Assembly: GCA_047495785.1 (NCBI GenBank)
Contig: JBLDXI010000015.1
Location: 3,906,001-3,970,000, forward strand
Direction of reading: 5' to 3'
Length of the DNA stretch: 64,000 bases
From: Lepidodermella squamata
Lineage: Eukaryota > Gastrotricha
Part shown: positions 47,994 to 58,901 of the stretch, one piece after another
Numbering within the stretch: position 1 is the stretch's first letter
How the letters are laid out: every line of letters starts with the position of its first letter
Program-made: the position numbers and the translations under genes
The notes under the pieces: generated by a model
What the model saw: only the letters and a program-made list of their open reading frames with translations
What the model was told of the DNA's origin: nothing
The model's database searches: none

Positions 47994-48333
47994 TGACTAA
48001 CTTATTTTACCAAGACTCGTAAAAAATTGCCTACGCCCACCTTGAATACTACTTCGGTACGAGTAATGCCCTCTTGTTGTAGTAAGCAGAAACGTTTCGT
48101 GCTGTCGTTCTAGCAGCATGAATTTTGAGAAAAAAATGATACGCAGAAAGTTTTATTCTATCGTAAAAAGTCATAGGTCACGAGTAAAAACAGCGTCTTC
48201 ATCTTCGCAATTGTTAATTTTTTGGTATTTTAGGCTCCTCGATTCGATCGAATGATTATCATTTTGGCACTTGGACATGCATCTACAATTTTTATTAATA
48301 TTAATAAAATTCGCGAAAAATTCAAAATCCAAT

Positions 48334-49410
48334 TCACCTTACGACAAGACCTATTAGCCCAGTAATTGCCATACAGCCGAAAAAATTGAAACTGAGTGAT
48401 ATAATAAAAAATAGAGAAATTATCTAGGAAAATAATGGTTGAACAAACCAGTACATCATCACGATATACATAGAGTTATCCTGTGAATAAATGTCCCATG
48501 TCGTTTGGCGACCGTTCCATGGTGGGGCTAATATCCACTCAATCTAAACAGAAACATTACCAAATTCGAATATGGAAATTCGACTAAAAATAAATCTTAC
48601 ATTGCAGAGCCAAGTTCCTTGAACAATGAAAAAAGTAGCCCTGGTAAGTGAGAGCAAAAAGTGACTTTTGACGAATATCTCCACAATCACGAAAATGGCT
48701 GTCGTGAAGATTGTGTAGACTAAAAGATCGTGCACTGCCATCTTTTGAAAAATAGGTTGAAAAATAGGTAGGAAAAATAGGTTTTGAAGCTCTCAATCCT
48801 AAGTCGCCTACCTGAACTACAGGATGTTGATCACCGTGCGAACCCATCGGATGACGATGATTCGAGAACGCCATCCCTTCTACCACGAAAGCTAAGGCCG
48901 AAACGGCTAAAAGCAAGAGGTTATTAAAGAGCTGGTTAGTCATCAGGTTAAATCTACCGAAATCGGTGCGTTTCGGTATCCAGGAAATTTTGAAAAACAT
49001 CAAAATATCGACCAATCCAGTTATTCCGAAAGCTGTGAACATCGCAACCTGATATGGAGAAATATTGTAAAAGTTTCACTTTGTGGCCGTAATTTTACAT
49101 GAACTGTGTTTCGAGCGCCAATCTTGCCGCTATCTCCCCTGATATCAATTTTAAAAATACAGCTCGATTTTTCATTATTTAAATGAATATTTTACATGTA
49201 ACCGGTGGTGATTTCGAAGAATGATCCCAGTGCTGTAGCCAGAATTTTCAGGACCCCTTCAACGGGTAAATTATTGCCGAAACATGAGTAGCTTGACAGT
49301 AATTTCAAGCACTCCTGATTGCGATAAAAATTGACGTACATGCTGGCAATGTGCCATAACCCGAAAAGGATGAAGAAAATGCCCGGAAGCACATGACCTG
49401 GGTAGAACAT
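48334..49410 (-). CDS. TMEM45 (DUF716) family multipass membrane protein
   Basis: Six exons, first 49410-49196 and last ending at 48334. Begins MFYPGHVLPGIFFILFGLWH, the family signature for TMEM45A/B. Hydrophobic segments recur (GSFFEITTGYM, VAMFTAFGITGLVDILMFF, LLLLAVSALAFVVEGMAF, LLVYTIFTTAIFVIVEIF, then FNFFGCMAITGLIGLVV), giving about seven membrane helices. The His-rich stretch NHRHPMGSHGDQHP in a loop is typical of the family. I chose 49410 because its ATG gives the conserved N-terminus. Cellular role of TMEM45 proteins is poorly known. Divergent from the TIR-NTPase-ankyrin gene, with 416 bp between starts. Confidence 0.82.
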
Positions 49411-49826
49411 TGGCAACGATTTTATTAAAGCAACTCTGGTAGCCTATTATTTAACAGCACTCTTCACCTACGCTTTGTTTTTTTATATTAATTTTTTTGT
49501 TACGAATACTATATACACTAGGTTGTTATTGCAGTACTTGTCATTTTTAAGTTTTTCTTTGAGTATAAATGCGTATTTTTATGAAAAAAACCAGTTGATA
49601 AAAAGTGATAGACACCGACCGCAACTGTAATCATTTCGAGGATATCATGATCTAATTTTGGGCCGTAAAATTGGTATCTCGCCTGTCCGCGATAAGCTTC
49701 TGGTCAAAAACTGAGTCCTTATCTGCTGCATTTTATCTTGTGCAAATTGCGGAGAGCAGTTACGAGGAACAAGTAGCGAGGTGAGAGTCCATTCTCGATT
49801 TTCGTTTTTCTTTTTTTCCCATATTT

Positions 49827-52800
49827 ATGGCCTCAATAACTGACAACCCGTCGGTCTACCTTAGTTTTTGCCGCCAAAGTGAACGCTGCTCGGATGTAGC
49901 TCAACTCGCTAGCCTACTACGCGAGAAAAACGGCGTTGTATTTCGAGGCGATGAAAATGAGAAATGCAGCTCGGAGGTTGCCTCAAAAGTAAGAAATTGC
50001 AAGATGAACGATTTGCCGAAAAATTAATTCCTAAATTAAGGCCATCAACGACTCGGACGTCGTTATCATTTTCATCACTTCAGAGTACTATGACTGCGAG
50101 AATTGTAAACGCGAGGCTGAGTACATTTTCAACAAGAAAAATGGCTTTGTCCCAGTGCGAATGTCCTCGCGACCTCTGAATGGCTGGATTGGATTGTCCA
50201 TCGCCGGGAAGCTCTACGTTGATTTCTCAAGAAATTCTTCCAACTCCGGGGAGGTTTTCAAGTCCACTGCGGCTGAAATCTTCAAGAAAATCTACGGCTA
50301 CTTGAGAGCCCAACAAAAACACGGTGGACTAGAGACTGCGTTCAAGTATGCAAAAATTAATAAAAAAATCGTTAAAATCCCGCCCCAAATTTTTTTTCAG
50401 GGCTGAGATTGAAAGTTTGCATATCGAAGTTGAGAATGATCGGCTCGAGAAGGTTCGAAAGGCGAGAGAGTCGAGAGAAATAAAATCGCGGTCAAGTTTG
50501 AGCCCTCTTCCGAGCTCATCAGCAAGCTCAGTCATTTTGGACCCGAATCGCGAGCCTCAAGTCTTGGTTAGCTACGACTGGAGGCAAGATCCAAGTGAAG
50601 TCGGAGAAATAATTGAACAGTTGAATACGTACGAAGTTTTGGCCTATAGTACGGATGGAGACGCGGCAAATTCTTTCTATCAGGACATAACACAGGTTTC
50701 TAATACCTTGGAAAACCGCATAATTTATGTAATTTACATTTGGCTAGATTGTTCAAACCGCTGATGTTGTCGTAGTGTTGTTCTCGAAAGCTTACAAGAT
50801 GAACAATGAATGTAAAATGACCGCCGACTGGGCGAAAAGACTCCGCAAAATAATCATCCCCGTGAGACAAGAACTAGAATGTGCTGTTGACGGCGAGCTA
50901 GAAGTGATATTCGGTGGTGACGAAGTGATCGATCTGCCTTCTCTGAAAAGCCCTTCAAAGTGCGCATCTGCCATCATCGAACGAATCGCATCACTTCGGA
51001 ATAACAGGTAAAATACCCAAATAATCATTTGACGATTAAACCTACTATACTATAAATAGTATTGAGCGTCGAAAGCAAGACTCATCGGACAAAAAAAAGC
51101 CAGGTCACACCGCAGTTCCAAGCAAGTCAAAGTTAGCTATAGTCTAATAGTTGTTTATTTTCGCTTTTTTAGGCGACGAAGAGAGGCTGCAGATATTTGT
51201 TTCTTATTGCCTACTATCAGCCGAGCGGCTGGCGAGTGTAGAAAAGGTGATAGCAGGTTTGAAAAAGCGAACCGATCTCGTCATCGGTGTTGGAAAAGAT
51301 TCGCATGAACATTTTGATCGAAGCAGAATCGCAAAGGTAATCTGATTTTTTTTCATTTAACCCTTTCACGGCGGGAAGGACGATTTCGGAATTTCGACTT
51401 TGAAAATTCGCAGAAAATTGAATTCGATGAATTGTTGATCGTCCTTTCCAGGAATATTGCTTTTCGATGTTGGCTACACGGTTTTGAGACAAGTTCGCCG
51501 TTATCTTGCATGGTCAGGACATACAAGCAATTTGAAAATAGTCAACCTGAGATTGAAGTTTCGATTTTTTTCAACTTGAAATTTCATAGGTTTCTGATCA
51601 TTGTTTGATTCAACAAAAAATACCACCGTGTCCGCCATAGTCTCATTGACCTCTGTGTAAATTTTTTCGAGTTGGAAATTAAAATTGACGACGCTATTGA
51701 CATTTAATCAAACCGGCCGAAATCGTCCTATCCGCCAGGACTCATACAGGCGGAGTGCGTGGTTTTTGTGCTGCAAAAACTGTCGCGAGCAAAAACTGGA
51801 ATAGCTGAATTCAGATCTGAATGCTGAGCCTCTGAAACTTTTTTAAACTGAATGTTTTCGGCGATTTAAGTGAGGGAGAATATTGGGGACATTCATGGGA
51901 GTAATTTATAATCTAAAATTCCAAAGCTGGAATCACCTGACACAGAAAATAGGGTGTTCGAAAAATCTGCTGAAATCAGCTGGGCGGATAGGACGATTTC
52001 GGCCAGTTTTTGTACAGCATTAACGGTGATAGATAGAGATAAACGGGTTTCAAAATCGTGATCGGGGCCCTTTAAAACCCCTAGAACTGCCGTCAAATAT
52101 TTTTTCTCCCGCAGATAAATAATTCCGTCATGAAAGGGTAACTCTTCATCTCTTCTAAATTAACAGATGATTGAATGCTGCAATTACGCGATAATCTTTG
52201 TAAACCGAGGCTCCAGCGCTTGTGGCATATGCGCTCGAGAAATTGATTACGTTTTGAGGACTGAAAAGCGCTACGTTGTAGTCGAGCTCGAACGTGACTG
52301 CACATCCTCGGGGGCTGATGGTATCCTCGGAAGTGGCAAAATGCCAGTTGAATTCTTCTCGGATAAGGATCCTATCGTAGCTGAGCTAGAGCTGCTCTTT
52401 CAAATGTTCAAATATTTCGAAAAAAATGGCGCCCAGCAACTGCTCCAGTATTACGAGTTTGTTTTAATAGCTTTTGAAATTGTGTTTTTTTCAAATTTTT
52501 TCATTAATAGGCTTCAGAGGTTGCAAATTCAACAAGAATTAATCAAGCAAATGTCGCATCAGCGCCCTAATACTGAAGAATCTGATTACCTTCTAAGCAA
52601 AAGGCTCAGGCCAAGGAAGCGGGAACCACTCAAGAGTAAAAACTACCACTTATTGATTTCTAGATTGATTCTAAATTCTATTTCTTATTGTTTAGGGACA
52701 ATTCGTAAAGCTGACCCAAACTCTGAGATCAAGGTTTTCATAAGCTACAACTGGTCACAAAAAGCTGAGGACTACAAAGCTGTCGCAGCTCTTCTCCGTC

Positions 52801-53261
52801 AAACAAATGAATACTGCCCGATAAACGTTTGGATCGATGAGAAGAACATGGAAAATGATTTAAGGGATAACATGTCAAAGGTAAAAGGATAATTCAGATC
52901 AATAACAAAATTATTATTAATTATTATTATTATTATTATTATTAGCTAATATTATTAGCTAATATATTATTATTAGCACGGTGGCTCAGTTGGGTTGATG
53001 AGCAACTGTGTATCTGAGGGGATATTGCTCGGGACTGGGTTCAAGTCCTAGTGACGGAACCAGGATCGAGTCCCCCCTTGGCCCCGCGGTGGTTTTACCA
53101 ATCCATCGCGTTACAAAATAGAAAATTGGGAGACTGGGAGTGTCAGCTAGACTGCACCAGTCAAATCCCGTCATACGGAAATCTTACTCACTTACGATAA
53201 GACCTAGGGCTAGAGTAAGTGGCATGCCCTTCTAGTCCTCAAAGCTCGCTTTGAAACAGAA

Positions 53262-53303
<42 letters not shown>

Positions 53304-56300
53304 GGCGTTTATCTCAGGGTATCGAGGGCAGCGATGTTGTTGTAATTTTCCACACCCCGCAATACCTGCAACGACCCAATTGCAAGAAAGAGGGCCATTA
53401 TGCGATTGACAATAACCTCTACGTCATACCGGTTCAAGTCGAGCCGGACTCTCCGATTGACCAATGGCTGGCGCTGCGTCTTCGGGACAACCAGGAAGCG
53501 ATTGCATTCGACAACGCAGAACAAGTTGCTGCGGCTATTTTGGACCGAATACTCGTTGCCTTCAATTTCAAGTAAAAACCTAGAGCAATGTAATAATTGT
53601 CTTCTATTTACTCATTTTAGGGTCAAGCGGCATAATTTACCCAGCGAAGTAGGCGAAACGATCAGTCGAAAGGACTATGGTCCCCTCAGAGCAATGATAC
53701 AAACATTGTGTTTAGAGCCATCAAAAAGTTCAGATTTTGGAAAATTTCACAACTTCACCTTCATCTTTCTGCTTCTAGAATGTCTCTCTATGCTCGTTTT
53801 TGGGGAGGCAAATGTTGGAAAAACTGCTCTTGTCGCAAACGCTCTCAGCGACCAAGCGAGCGAAGCTTATCTACTCAAAGAGTGCCGGGTCCGATTCGTT
53901 GGATGGATCAGTGCTTCATTAGACAGCAACGTTTTCGAAAGAACCACATTTCTCGAGCAGCTAAGAGAACTCTTCTACGAAACCACTGGGATCGCTATCA
54001 GTCAACTTACGGTGGCCGCCTTCAAAAAGGCCCTCGCCCAAATTACCGACGAAAATAACCTGTTTTTGCTGGTCATTGATGATATTAGCAACATCGAAGT
54101 CCTGCAACTAGTCAGCGAACTTGGGCCATCTGTTCGTTGTATAGCGATTTCTAGCGTTCTCGGTGAAGAATGTATAGACAGCAACGTTGGTGTGTTCAAA
54201 TGCTTGAATATCGCCCTCAGCCAGGAAGAAGCAGCCGACGTGTTGCTAAGCATCACCCCGCGGAATCGTAACTCGCAATACAGGGGCGACGTCAAAGCCC
54301 TTGGAGCGAGACTGAAGGCGAAGCCTTCTATGCTAAGATTGTGCAGGTCTGCACTAAATCTACGCCACACTGATTCGAACGCGTCAGACTTCGATAGGCG
54401 CCTCAGTTCTCTCCTTGTTGTCGACTCTGAACTGGATGATAAAGACGTGCTGCTTGACATAATGACCAAGTTCTTCCAGCAGAAAGACGTCCCTGTCACT
54501 CAACAGATGTTTCTTACTCTGATGATCTTCGAACCGGGAGAAAACATTGATGTCAAAGACCTGGCTTGTATATGGGGTAATTCAGGCAGCATCAAGCTGA
54601 TCTGCCGAGCTCTTGAGGAGAACTGCCTACTGAAAGTTGTTCGCAAGTCAAGCGAGGCGAGGAGGGTCGTTTTCGATTCCGCAATTCAAGGCGCGGCAAT
54701 TGAATACGCGGCAAAGTCAGGATTCGCAAATTCGAAAGAAGCCTTGATTTCCAAAGTTATCTCCCTCGATGTACTCAGGAACACTGCGAAGCGCATGAGG
54801 TCCAGTCTTTTGAATAGACTGATAAATCTTCTTGACGAGAAAACTCTAGCGGAACGTTGCAAGTTTCGCTCCCCGGTGACGAATAACAGGAACTTCCTTC
54901 AATTCCTTTACTCCTACAAAGATCAATGGCGGATTTTCGAAGGAACTGATTCGGAAAAGAGCATTGCGATTGAATTTATGCTGAAAATTCTGCAAAGGCT
55001 CTACAATGCTGATCCAGATGTGATCAAAGAAATTGTATCAGCCTCGGATAATGAAGGCGACTGTTTGTTACTTCAAGTCATGGATAACAAGTCGTATAAC
55101 AAGAAAATTGAACATCAACAACTAGCCCACGTCTTGGAGTCTATGGGAGGTTATCGGATCCAAACTTCATGTTTAGAGAGCCGGTACTGGATCCTTCTTA
55201 CTAAGAAGCTTGCGGCGAAATCGAATCACCTGTTGATTTTTAAAATACTTACCGGTGAAATCCACTCCGTGGTCAAGTCGATTCCGACAATGGCGGACAG
55301 CATCAATGACAGATGTGAACCATCGGGGGAAACTGCGTTATCAGTAGCTTCCGCTAAAGGATTGGATAGAGTTGTAGCTCGATTAATCGAACATGGCGCT
55401 AACGTTAACATTTGCAATGTCGAGGGCGTTACTCCATTGCATAGATCGTCATTCAACGGGCACTTGAAAATCGCGAAACTTATTTTCGAGAATGGCGCTA
55501 AAGTCGATGCGAAGGATACGAAAGGCTTTACAGCTCTAATGAACGCTGCGATCGCAGGCCATTTTGAGGTTGTTACTTACCTCGTAAAATCGGCGAATGC
55601 TAACGTGAATCTTCGCAGTAAGTTAGGCTTTACATCACTAATGTTCGCGGCGCGGAATGGTTATAGGAAAATTGTTGAATTTCTATGCGAAAATGGAGCT
55701 GACGTGAATGCGAGGACTGAGCAAGGTGGGACTGCGTTCAGATACGCGGCTCAACATGGCCATCTAGAAATTGTCGAGTATCTTGCCGAAAAAGGAAAGG
55801 CACTAGCAGCCGAATCAGAAATAAACACCCGTCTTCCTCCTGTGATGATCACAGCCGCGATGAATGGCCATTTTTTCATGGTTCAATACCTGGTTGAGAA
55901 GGCCAAATTGTCGCCGTTGTGTCTGGATTCTCAGAAACATACTGCTTTAATGCATGCTGTTCGCCATGGTCACCTGGCCGTTGCGAAACTCCTCCGCGCC
56001 TATCGTGTTGACGTGAATGCGGCTAATGAAAACGGAACCACAGCTCTGTTTTACGCAGCTTATTACGGATTTGTTGAAATAGCGAGATTTTTAATAGAAA
56101 ACGGGGCTAGAATCAATGCGAAGAATATTCCCGGGCAAACACCGATCATGCGAGCTGTCGAGGGTGATCAGCGTGATATGGTCGTCTATCTCCGCGAAAA
56201 CGGGGCCGAATTGACGCTGACAGACGCGCGTGAAGGCAGCAGTTGCTTGATGATAGCCGCAAAAAATAATAACCCGGAAATGGTTCATCTTCTACAACGC

Positions 56301-56600
56301 CTCGGTGCCGATTTGAACCAAACTAATCGAGCTGGGCTGACTCCTATCATGATGGCTGCACGTAAGGGCTTCAGCGAGGTTGTCGAGGTTCTGCTAGAGT
56401 ATGGCGCCGATGTCGAGGTGGAGGATTCGCAGGGTTGGAATGCGGTCACCCATGCGAAGAAAGGCGGGCATTTCGATATTGTGGAGAAACTGACGGAAGC
56501 CGGGGCGTTGTCACAGACTGTTATACCGATTAGTCACATTGCCAGCCCTATGAGTTTAGGGCCAATGATGTCATTAATGCCGCCGAGTAACGAGGACTAA
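49827..56600 (+). CDS. TIRx4-STAND NTPase-ankyrin repeat receptor-like protein
   Basis: Predicted 1670 aa from twelve exons whose phases all fit: 49827-49988, 50041-50345, 50401-50695, 50748-51007, 51060-51103, 51173-51336, 52167-52456, 52511-52635, 52696-52880, 53318-53571, 53621-53727 and 53779-56600. Four TIR-like domains occupy about residues 9-140, 208-340, 361-505 and 560-694 (YLSFC, VLVSYDW, IFVSYC, VFISYNW). The Glu that is catalytic in NAD-cleaving TIRs is kept in TIR1 (CKREAEY), TIR3 (CAREIDY) and TIR4 (CKKEGHY) but not in TIR2. An NB-ARC-like NTPase follows with Walker A GEANVGKT (about 740) and Walker B LFLLVIDD. About twelve ankyrin repeats run from about 1240 to 1640. This is the order of a plant-type TIR-NLR with ankyrin instead of LRR. 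Probably a cytosolic immune sensor (inference). Exons 5 and 8 are the least certain. AATAAA at about 56645. Confidence 0.85.
51357..52143. repeat. inverted-repeat element filling intron 6 of the TIR-NTPase-ankyrin gene
   Basis: Left end TTAACCCTTTCACGGCGG; right end CCGTCATGAAAGGGTAAC in inverse orientation with a few mismatches. Blocks AGGACGATTTCGG and TAGGACGATTTCGGCC recur near both sides. The 830-bp intron is otherwise tiny, so almost all of it is this element. Confidence 0.5.
52976..53270 (+). mobile_element. tRNA-derived SINE in intron 9 of the TIR-NTPase-ankyrin gene
   Basis: GGTGGCTCAGTTGGGTTGATGA is an A-box-like block and GGGTTCAAGTCCTAG a B-box-like block, about 35 bp further on, as in tRNA-derived polymerase III promoters. 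The head cannot fold as an intact tRNA. A unique tail ends in (ATT)n, and (ATT)n also precedes the element. The LINE remnant at 8.6-10.1 kb ends in the same triplet, so it or a relative may mobilise this SINE. Confidence 0.7.
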
Positions 56601-56710
56601 TTATCATTATTATTCAAGTTATTCAAGTAAACTCAATTGGAATCAATAAAAATTTTCGATTTTATTCTATTACAAATGATTTCTTACTCATATGGCCTGT
56701 AAATTTTCTA

Positions 56711-57062
56711 TCTAATCAACAACGCCGCAGTAAGGCGATTCGACTTCGGTGTCAATAAAAAACCGACCAGTAAATTTGTTGACATTCGTATCGTAGAGTA
56801 GGGTTTTATTCGCGTGCCAGCCCATGCGGGTGCTGATTCCTGATAGGGCGCCGTGCATGGTGTACACTTACTAGCCGGGGCCTTGGCGCAACTCCTCGCG
56901 ACATAGAGACAAGTCTCGCCGATCGACAAGGTGAATAACTCCAAGGCACGGCGAGATGAACAGCGTTGAGGTAGGTCAGAGTCCTTACCCTCACATTTAG
57001 GTTGGGCGTGAAGGTTCCAATTTACGAAAAAGTCCATATGCCACACAGCCTCATCCGCACCA
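56711..57062 (-). pseudogene. 3' fragment of the lipase-like gene, frameshifted
   Basis: Matches the end of the lipase-like gene at 61913-62240 closely: HMDFFVNWNLHAQPKCEGK, CSSRRALELF and KCTPCTAPYQ. After APYQ a small insertion shifts the frame, so the proper C-terminus is lost. Similarity stops near 57062. There is no upstream lipase sequence, so this is a dead partial copy next to the 3' end of the TIR-NTPase-ankyrin gene. Confidence 0.85.
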
Positions 57063-58313
57063 TAGAACCAATAAGAGTAATCTCACAAAATTCCAAGAGC
57101 TGATTTCATCAGATGCCATCACGTCCTGAACCTCAACAGCTACTACGGCTGGTCACGCGGTCTTCCTCACTAACGCCTAGATAACGTAGCAAACTCGCTG
57201 ACCACTGGATCGATGTTGACGCTGACGACAGGCTCGACTTCGAAAGCTGATGATCAGCTGATCCACGGTCACGTCCGCGTCCACGGCCGCGAGCACGCGT
57301 AGAAATTTCCCCGTAATACGAGCGGAATAGATTGCAGGGCTTATAGGAATGATGAGCTGCAATTTCAGCATTTTGTACATCGTTAGCGACGCGCCAAAAC
57401 AACCACTTTACTATTTATAGCTTTTTTATGGGAAGTACGTTCGACGTAAATTCAGATTACGATAAGTACGATTAGCGCTCAAATCAGCCGAACGTACTCC
57501 TTCTTTACGTTCGGCTCGTCAAAGTACGATCGAATGAGTCACCAAAGTGGTTGTTTTGGCGCGTCGCTATAACGACATTGTAATAACTCTCCGCGTAAAT
57601 AATATGTGATTTCTCGAAAATATCCCACCCCTCGAAAATATCCCCCACCCCCGCCCCGAATACAACCCTAAAACAACAACCATTTGATCATGAATTTACC
57701 GCACCTCGAAATTCTACCCCTTCTCAAGTTAAAAATGCACTGCGCAGTGTCAATTTATTAACGAAATTTAAATTGCGCTACACCAGACTGTTGTTCAGCT
57801 TGGGCTTCGCGTCAGATTATTAGAGCAAAATCGATTATAAAAGGACGAGAAGGGAAGTGGCAGTGGCATCCTCTAGAATCATTTTGAATTTTAACTTAGA
57901 ATTAATCAGCAACCCAATAGAAATCGACGCTGAAAGTGACTCAGCCGAAGAGGCCAACACTGGCAACGACATTTTCGATGAATAAAACAAACTTTTAATG
58001 CCAATAAATGTGCTACATCTTTCATTTTCACACTCAAGTTTTAAACAATTAATTTGCTTATATCTGAGAAATTTTCTCATGGATCAACGTTCACATTTTT
58101 ATACAAATTTAGGGCACCATCGAGAGGGTTTTCATTGTTCACTTTTTCAACTTTGTAACGGTAAGGAATTAGCCCTTGGGATTTTGTGAGATTACTCATA
58201 TTGGTTCTAACAATGTATGAACGAAAGGGGAGTTATTTTTAAACCTTTGACTCATGTCAGAATTGTACTTTTACAACAATGATAAACGATAAAAAGTCAT
58301 AAAACGGTCATTA
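57063..58313. other. gene-free spacer
   Basis: Holds the inverted-repeat element at 57382-57573. Short open frames (57133-57402 with an RGRGRGR stretch, 57835-58080) have no recognisable protein features. Confidence 0.4.
57382..57573. repeat. 192-bp inverted-repeat element
   Basis: GTTAGCGACGCGCCAAAACA at the left is mirrored by TGTTTTGGCGCGTCGCTATAAC at the right. Arms are about 28 bp; the centre has further short palindromes around TACGTTCG. Non-coding, MITE-sized. Confidence 0.65.
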
Positions 58314-58841
58314 TTAGTTAAACAGATGTGGGAATATCATAGATAAAACTGGATTTTGTGGGTATTTTCGTGTCGTTTTTTCTTTGGTAGCTTTGATGTC
58401 TACGTTGACGACCGCCATGTCATGATCAGCCGCAAGGCAAGTGCCCTTGTTTAATTTGTTTCGTTTAACAGAGGTATAGAGTGAACCCGCCGGGATCCAA
58501 GCTTCGCGGTTCGCGCGCGATAACTCAAGCTCAGTTGGGGCCTCAGATGAAAGCCGAGGTAGCAAAACTTGTTCCCCTGCGGCAATTGCTACTGGCGTAG
58601 TGACCGAATACCATCGACTCGCTAGGTGTCTTGCACCAGTGCTAGTTGACTCAGAGAGGCCCATCAGACGCAGGTGTTGTAGTTTATCCAATACGGCCAG
58701 TTGAGCGCATCGTCGGCAAATGTGCTTTTCGAAACGCGGAGCGAGCAGTCGTCTGGTTGTGAATCCATCAAACATAACAAAACACAACACAACACAACAC
58801 AACAACACACAGCACACAGAGAAAAAGTATTGCCACATCAA
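58314..58841 (-). CDS. unrecognised open frame, 175 codons
   Basis: The frame starts MMWQYFFSVCCVLLCCVVLC, but that hydrophobic start comes from an (ACAAC)n simple repeat at 58780-58805, so it is not a convincing signal peptide. The body (RFEKHICRRCAQLAVLDKL, then a Lys/Thr-rich end) resembles nothing I know. It could be the remnant of a transposon or an exon of an unmodelled gene. It lies directly 3' of the second GABA-B-like receptor on the same strand. Confidence 0.2.
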   Translation of the reverse strand: MMWQYFFSVCCVLLCCVVLCFVMFDGFTTRRLLAPRFEKHICRRCAQLAVLDKLQHLRLMGLSESTSTGARHLASRWYSVTTPVAIAAGEQVLLPRLSSEAPTELELSRANREAWIPAGSLYTSVKRNKLNKGTCLAADHDMAVVNVDIKATKEKTTRKYPQNPVLSMIFPHLFN

Positions 58842-58901
58842 GAACCAAATAGTGCGATTTTTCTTGCGATTGTTGTTTATGTCAATCTCCTGCTTTCAGT
58901 A

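Noticed and set aside
52976-53060. Possible tRNA gene (A- and B-box-like motifs)
   Set aside because: No cloverleaf or acceptor stem can be formed, and a long unrelated tail with (ATT)n follows; a SINE explains it.
53728-53778. Reading through this stretch as coding sequence in the TIR-NTPase-ankyrin gene
   Set aside because: It is open in frame, but has GT and AG ends in matching phase and pyrimidine-rich hydrophobic codons just before the P-loop; a short intron is more likely.
57133-57402. Minus-strand frame with RGRGRGRDRG stretch
   Set aside because: Low-complexity arginine/glycine run without context; no partner exon or domain could be found.
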